Of a stretch of DNA of 8,000 nt, positions 6,490 to 8,000 are shown in pieces (the first letter of the stretch is position 1; each line of letters starts with the position of its first letter). Location: contig JAFGDI010000226.1 in assembly GCA_016932145.1 (NCBI GenBank), forward strand, positions 1-8,000. The letters run 5' to 3'. The DNA is from Sedimentisphaerales bacterium. GTDB taxonomy: Bacteria; Planctomycetota; Phycisphaerae; Sedimentisphaerales; SM23-30. The notes beneath the pieces were generated by a model, which made no database searches, was not told the origin of the DNA, and was given only the letters and a program-made list of their open reading frames with translations. The position numbers and the translations under genes are program-made.

Positions 6490-6523
6490 GAATTGTCGGG
6501 ATTTCGGGCCTTGCCCTTAACTG
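6490..6523 (+). repeat. 34-bp inverted repeat, left arm, upstream of kdsD
   Basis: Bases 6490-6523 match the reverse complement of 7967-8000 at 32 of 34 positions. The arm starts GAATTGTCGGGATTTCGGGC and overlaps a perfect TCCCGA-ATTG-TCGGGA hairpin (6486-6501). Together the two arms enclose kdsD. Confidence 0.8.
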
Positions 6524-6580
6524 AAACTGTTTGAACGCTTACTCTTTTTTTTTGTGAGCATATCTGAATGGCTATTCATA

Positions 6581-6645
6581 TTGCAGATTCTGATAATATA
6601 ATATCAATATTCTGCAAGTTTGGTTATTTACTATTCAGAATATTG
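6581..6645. promoter_or_regulatory. Overlapping inverted repeats upstream of kdsD
   Basis: CAATATTCTG (6605-6614) pairs perfectly with CAGAATATTG (6636-6645). An alternative stem pairs TTGCAGA (6581-6587) with TCTGCAA (6611-6617), with TGATA/TATCA inside it. The two pairings share bases 6611-6614 and exclude each other. This could be a regulator-binding site or a cruciform-prone AT-rich tract; nothing ties it to a known regulator. Confidence 0.3.
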
Positions 6646-6739
6646 TAAGTATGCTGATTTTCAGTTGTTATGAAGCATAAATATATTGCAGCCAGATCGC
6701 GACTGCCAAAAAACCACTTTAAAACGGTTATTTATCAGA

Positions 6740-6745
6740 TATAAT
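6740..6745 (+). promoter_or_regulatory. Possible -10 box for kdsD
   Basis: A perfect TATAAT lies 72 bases before the chosen kdsD ATG. No recognisable -35 hexamer is present at the usual spacing, and the area is AT-rich, so chance occurrence is quite possible. Confidence 0.25.
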
Positions 6746-6816
6746 GGTTGTTTTGTTATTATTATGTACTTAGAAAATAATTGCAGGTGGTGATCAGCCT
6801 GCCGGAATGTAAAATT

Positions 6817-7812
6817 ATGACAATGTCAAATCAGGAAATAGTTGCTAATATTGTAGAGTTGATCAGCCAGGAAGGCAGGGCGGTACAGGCTATGGCTTCC
6901 GTAGTAGATCAGGGTTATGTTCAGGCAGTTGAGCTTATGCTCAATTGTAAGGGCAATGTTATTATCAGCGGTATTGGCAAGGCAGGTATAGTCGGTGAGA
7001 AGTTATCGGCAACTCTGGCTTCTACCGGTACGCCGAGTGTCTTTTTGCATGCAGCAGAGGCCATCCACGGCGATCTGGGGCGAGTTCAGGACAAAGATGT
7101 AGTAGTGGTCCTGAGTTATAGCGGTTCAAGCGGAGAGATTGTAAAACTTATCGAACATCTTAAGGCCCTGAGTGCCACAATCATAGCTATAACAGGGGAT
7201 CGCAATTCTCCTCTGGCTCGCCATAGTGATGTGACGGTATGGCTGGGTAATATTACTGAAGCCTGCCCGCTGGGCCTGGCTCCCAGTACCAGTACAACCT
7301 GTATGATGGCTGCCGGTGATGCACTGGCACTCACAGTAATGAAATTGCGTAATTTCCAGGCAGAGGACTTTGCCCGTTATCATCCGGGCGGCGCCCTGGG
7401 CCGTCAGTTAATAACGGTAGAGCAGGCGGCGTTTTTCAGCCGGGGCAGAAAGCTGCCGATAGCGTCCGATGGCTGTACCGTGCAGCAGGCACTTAGCCAG
7501 GCTGAAAAGATAGTTGGTACTCGTCATGGCTGTATTATGCTGGTTGATGCCAACGGCCAGCTAACCGGCTTGCTTACCGATGGCGATCTGCGTCGCGGTC
7601 TGGAAAATAAAAAACAGCAGTTACATGACCTGCCTGTTGCCGAGCTTATGACACATGACCCGGTTGTTGTGCGTCCGGAGACTCTGGCCAGCGAAGCAAT
7701 GGCTATTTTCAAGAAGAAAAGAATTGATGAAATACCAGTCGTAGATGATAAGCACCACCCCGTCGGACTGATTGACATACAGGATGTACTGTCGCTGAAA
7801 TTAAACGACTAA
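6817..7812 (+). CDS. kdsD: Arabinose-5-phosphate isomerase, KdsD/KpsF/GutQ family
   Basis: A cytoplasmic enzyme converting D-ribulose 5-phosphate to D-arabinose 5-phosphate, the first step toward KDO for lipopolysaccharide. From this start it is 331 residues (E. coli KdsD has 328). A SIS domain comes first, with SGIGKAG (52-58), STGTPSVFLH, EAIHGDLG and SYSGSSGEI. Next come EACPLGLAPSTSTT and HPGGALGR, then two CBS domains (about 206-263 and 273-328). Lys55, Glu107, Glu148 and His189 correspond, at a constant offset of four, to Lys59, Glu111, Glu152 and His193 of E. coli KdsD. The frame is open back to a TTG at 6781, which would add 12 atypical residues without a ribosome site. The ATG at 6817 has GGAA (6804-6807) nine bases upstream, and an ATG at 6823 is also possible. 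KpsF or GutQ paralogues share this layout. No KDO-pathway neighbour is in view. Confidence 0.93.
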   Translation: MTMSNQEIVANIVELISQEGRAVQAMASVVDQGYVQAVELMLNCKGNVIISGIGKAGIVGEKLSATLASTGTPSVFLHAAEAIHGDLGRVQDKDVVVVLSYSGSSGEIVKLIEHLKALSATIIAITGDRNSPLARHSDVTVWLGNITEACPLGLAPSTSTTCMMAAGDALALTVMKLRNFQAEDFARYHPGGALGRQLITVEQAAFFSRGRKLPIASDGCTVQQALSQAEKIVGTRHGCIMLVDANGQLTGLLTDGDLRRGLENKKQQLHDLPVAELMTHDPVVVRPETLASEAMAIFKKKRIDEIPVVDDKHHPVGLIDIQDVLSLKLND

Positions 7813-8000
7813 CCGAATTGGGCAAATACTTATTGAAACTATTCTCATTTACAACAAGTAAAGCTGCGATTTGGCACTTTTAGCTTTGATATTGATCATA
7901 GCCTGAAAAATGCGAAAGTTGAACTGAGTAATAATTAGAAACCGTTCACACCCCTGGGAACGCCGACAGTTGAGGGCAAAGCCCGAAATCCCGACAATTC
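7813..8000. other. Non-coding tail after kdsD
   Basis: No gene is supported here. The right half is repeat sequence (7940-8000). No strong stem followed by a T-run is seen, so kdsD transcription may continue out of the window or end by another mechanism. Confidence 0.6.
7940..8000 (+). repeat. AACCGTTCAC / CTGGGAACGC module and right arm of the 34-bp inverted repeat
   Basis: AACCGTTCAC (7940-7949) is followed by CTGGGAACGC (7954-7963), the same two words in the same order as near 6319-6353. Bases 7967-8000 are the inverted partner of 6490-6523 and contain GGGC-AAA-GCCC (7974-7984). The element runs to the window edge and may continue beyond it. Confidence 0.7.

Larger units (their letters stand above)
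6192..6816. other. 625-bp intergenic region between GH97 and kdsD
   Basis: This contains a probable terminator (6212-6274), a heptamer/AACCGTTCAC repeat region (6278-6369), a TCCCGA/TCGGGA hairpin inside one arm of a long inverted pair (6490-6523), and an AT-rich tract with overlapping inverted repeats (6581-6645). A possible -10 box (6740-6745) and a hairpin GCAGG/CCTGC (6783-6802) lie just ahead of the kdsD start. No supported gene was found. Confidence 0.65.

Noticed and set aside
7116..7778. Minus-strand open frames inside kdsD
   Set aside because: They lie opposite catalytic and CBS regions of a complete KdsD and have no features of their own.
7834..7938. Two short frames after kdsD that could be joined by a frameshift into a peptide of about 33 residues
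   Set aside because: There is no ribosome site and no recognisable motif, and an arbitrary frameshift is required.
1..8000. tRNA, rRNA, defence or biosynthetic-cluster genes
   Set aside because: No cloverleaf-like sequence, rRNA-like conserved stretch, transposase, nuclease or toxin-antitoxin pair could be recognised by reading both strands.

Overview
The window carries four clear protein genes separated by unusually long, repeat-rich gaps. The organism is probably a Gram-negative-type bacterium: KdsD makes the precursor of the lipopolysaccharide sugar KDO, and the secreted GH97 enzyme carries an NPCBM domain. That mix, together with the repeat-littered gaps, would fit the Planctomycetota/Lentisphaerota (PVC) group. 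This placement is an inference from gene style and I hold it weakly.

Layout. Bases 1-315 are gene-free: one copy of a composite heptamer/stem-loop repeat, then a 33-bp direct repeat whose second copy touches the fumC stop codon. Bases 316-1710 (minus) are fumC, class II fumarase. Bases 1711-1968 are a short gap filled by heptamer-repeat elements facing each other. Bases 1969-3075 (minus) are a DegT/DnrJ/EryC1/StrS-type sugar-nucleotide aminotransferase. Bases 3076-3863 are a 788-bp divergent gap with another composite element, short direct repeats and hairpins. Bases 3864-6191 (plus) are a secreted GH97 glycoside hydrolase with an NPCBM carbohydrate-binding domain spliced into its N-terminal domain. 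A strong stem-loop, probably a terminator, follows at 6212-6274. Bases 6192-6816 are a gap with more repeats and possible control elements. Bases 6817-7812 (plus) are kdsD, arabinose-5-phosphate isomerase. The last 188 bases are repeat-rich and non-coding.

How the genes relate. They do not form an operon. FumC serves central carbon metabolism, the aminotransferase and KdsD serve cell-surface sugar synthesis by separate routes, and the GH97 enzyme attacks external alpha-linked carbohydrate. Active-site residues place it with the retaining, alpha-galactosidase-like GH97 branch rather than the SusB-like inverting branch.

The most unusual content lies between the genes. A family of 7-bp tandem arrays (AAG plus four variable bases) recurs in five places in both orientations. 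Three of these lead into the same ordered module: AAGCTC, a hairpin, TTTAAA, then GCTTCGC or GCTTTGC. Other short families are built around AACCGTTCAC with CTGGGAACGC, and around a 34-bp inverted pair that brackets kdsD. I see no defence system, CRISPR array, transposase, rRNA or tRNA gene in the window.
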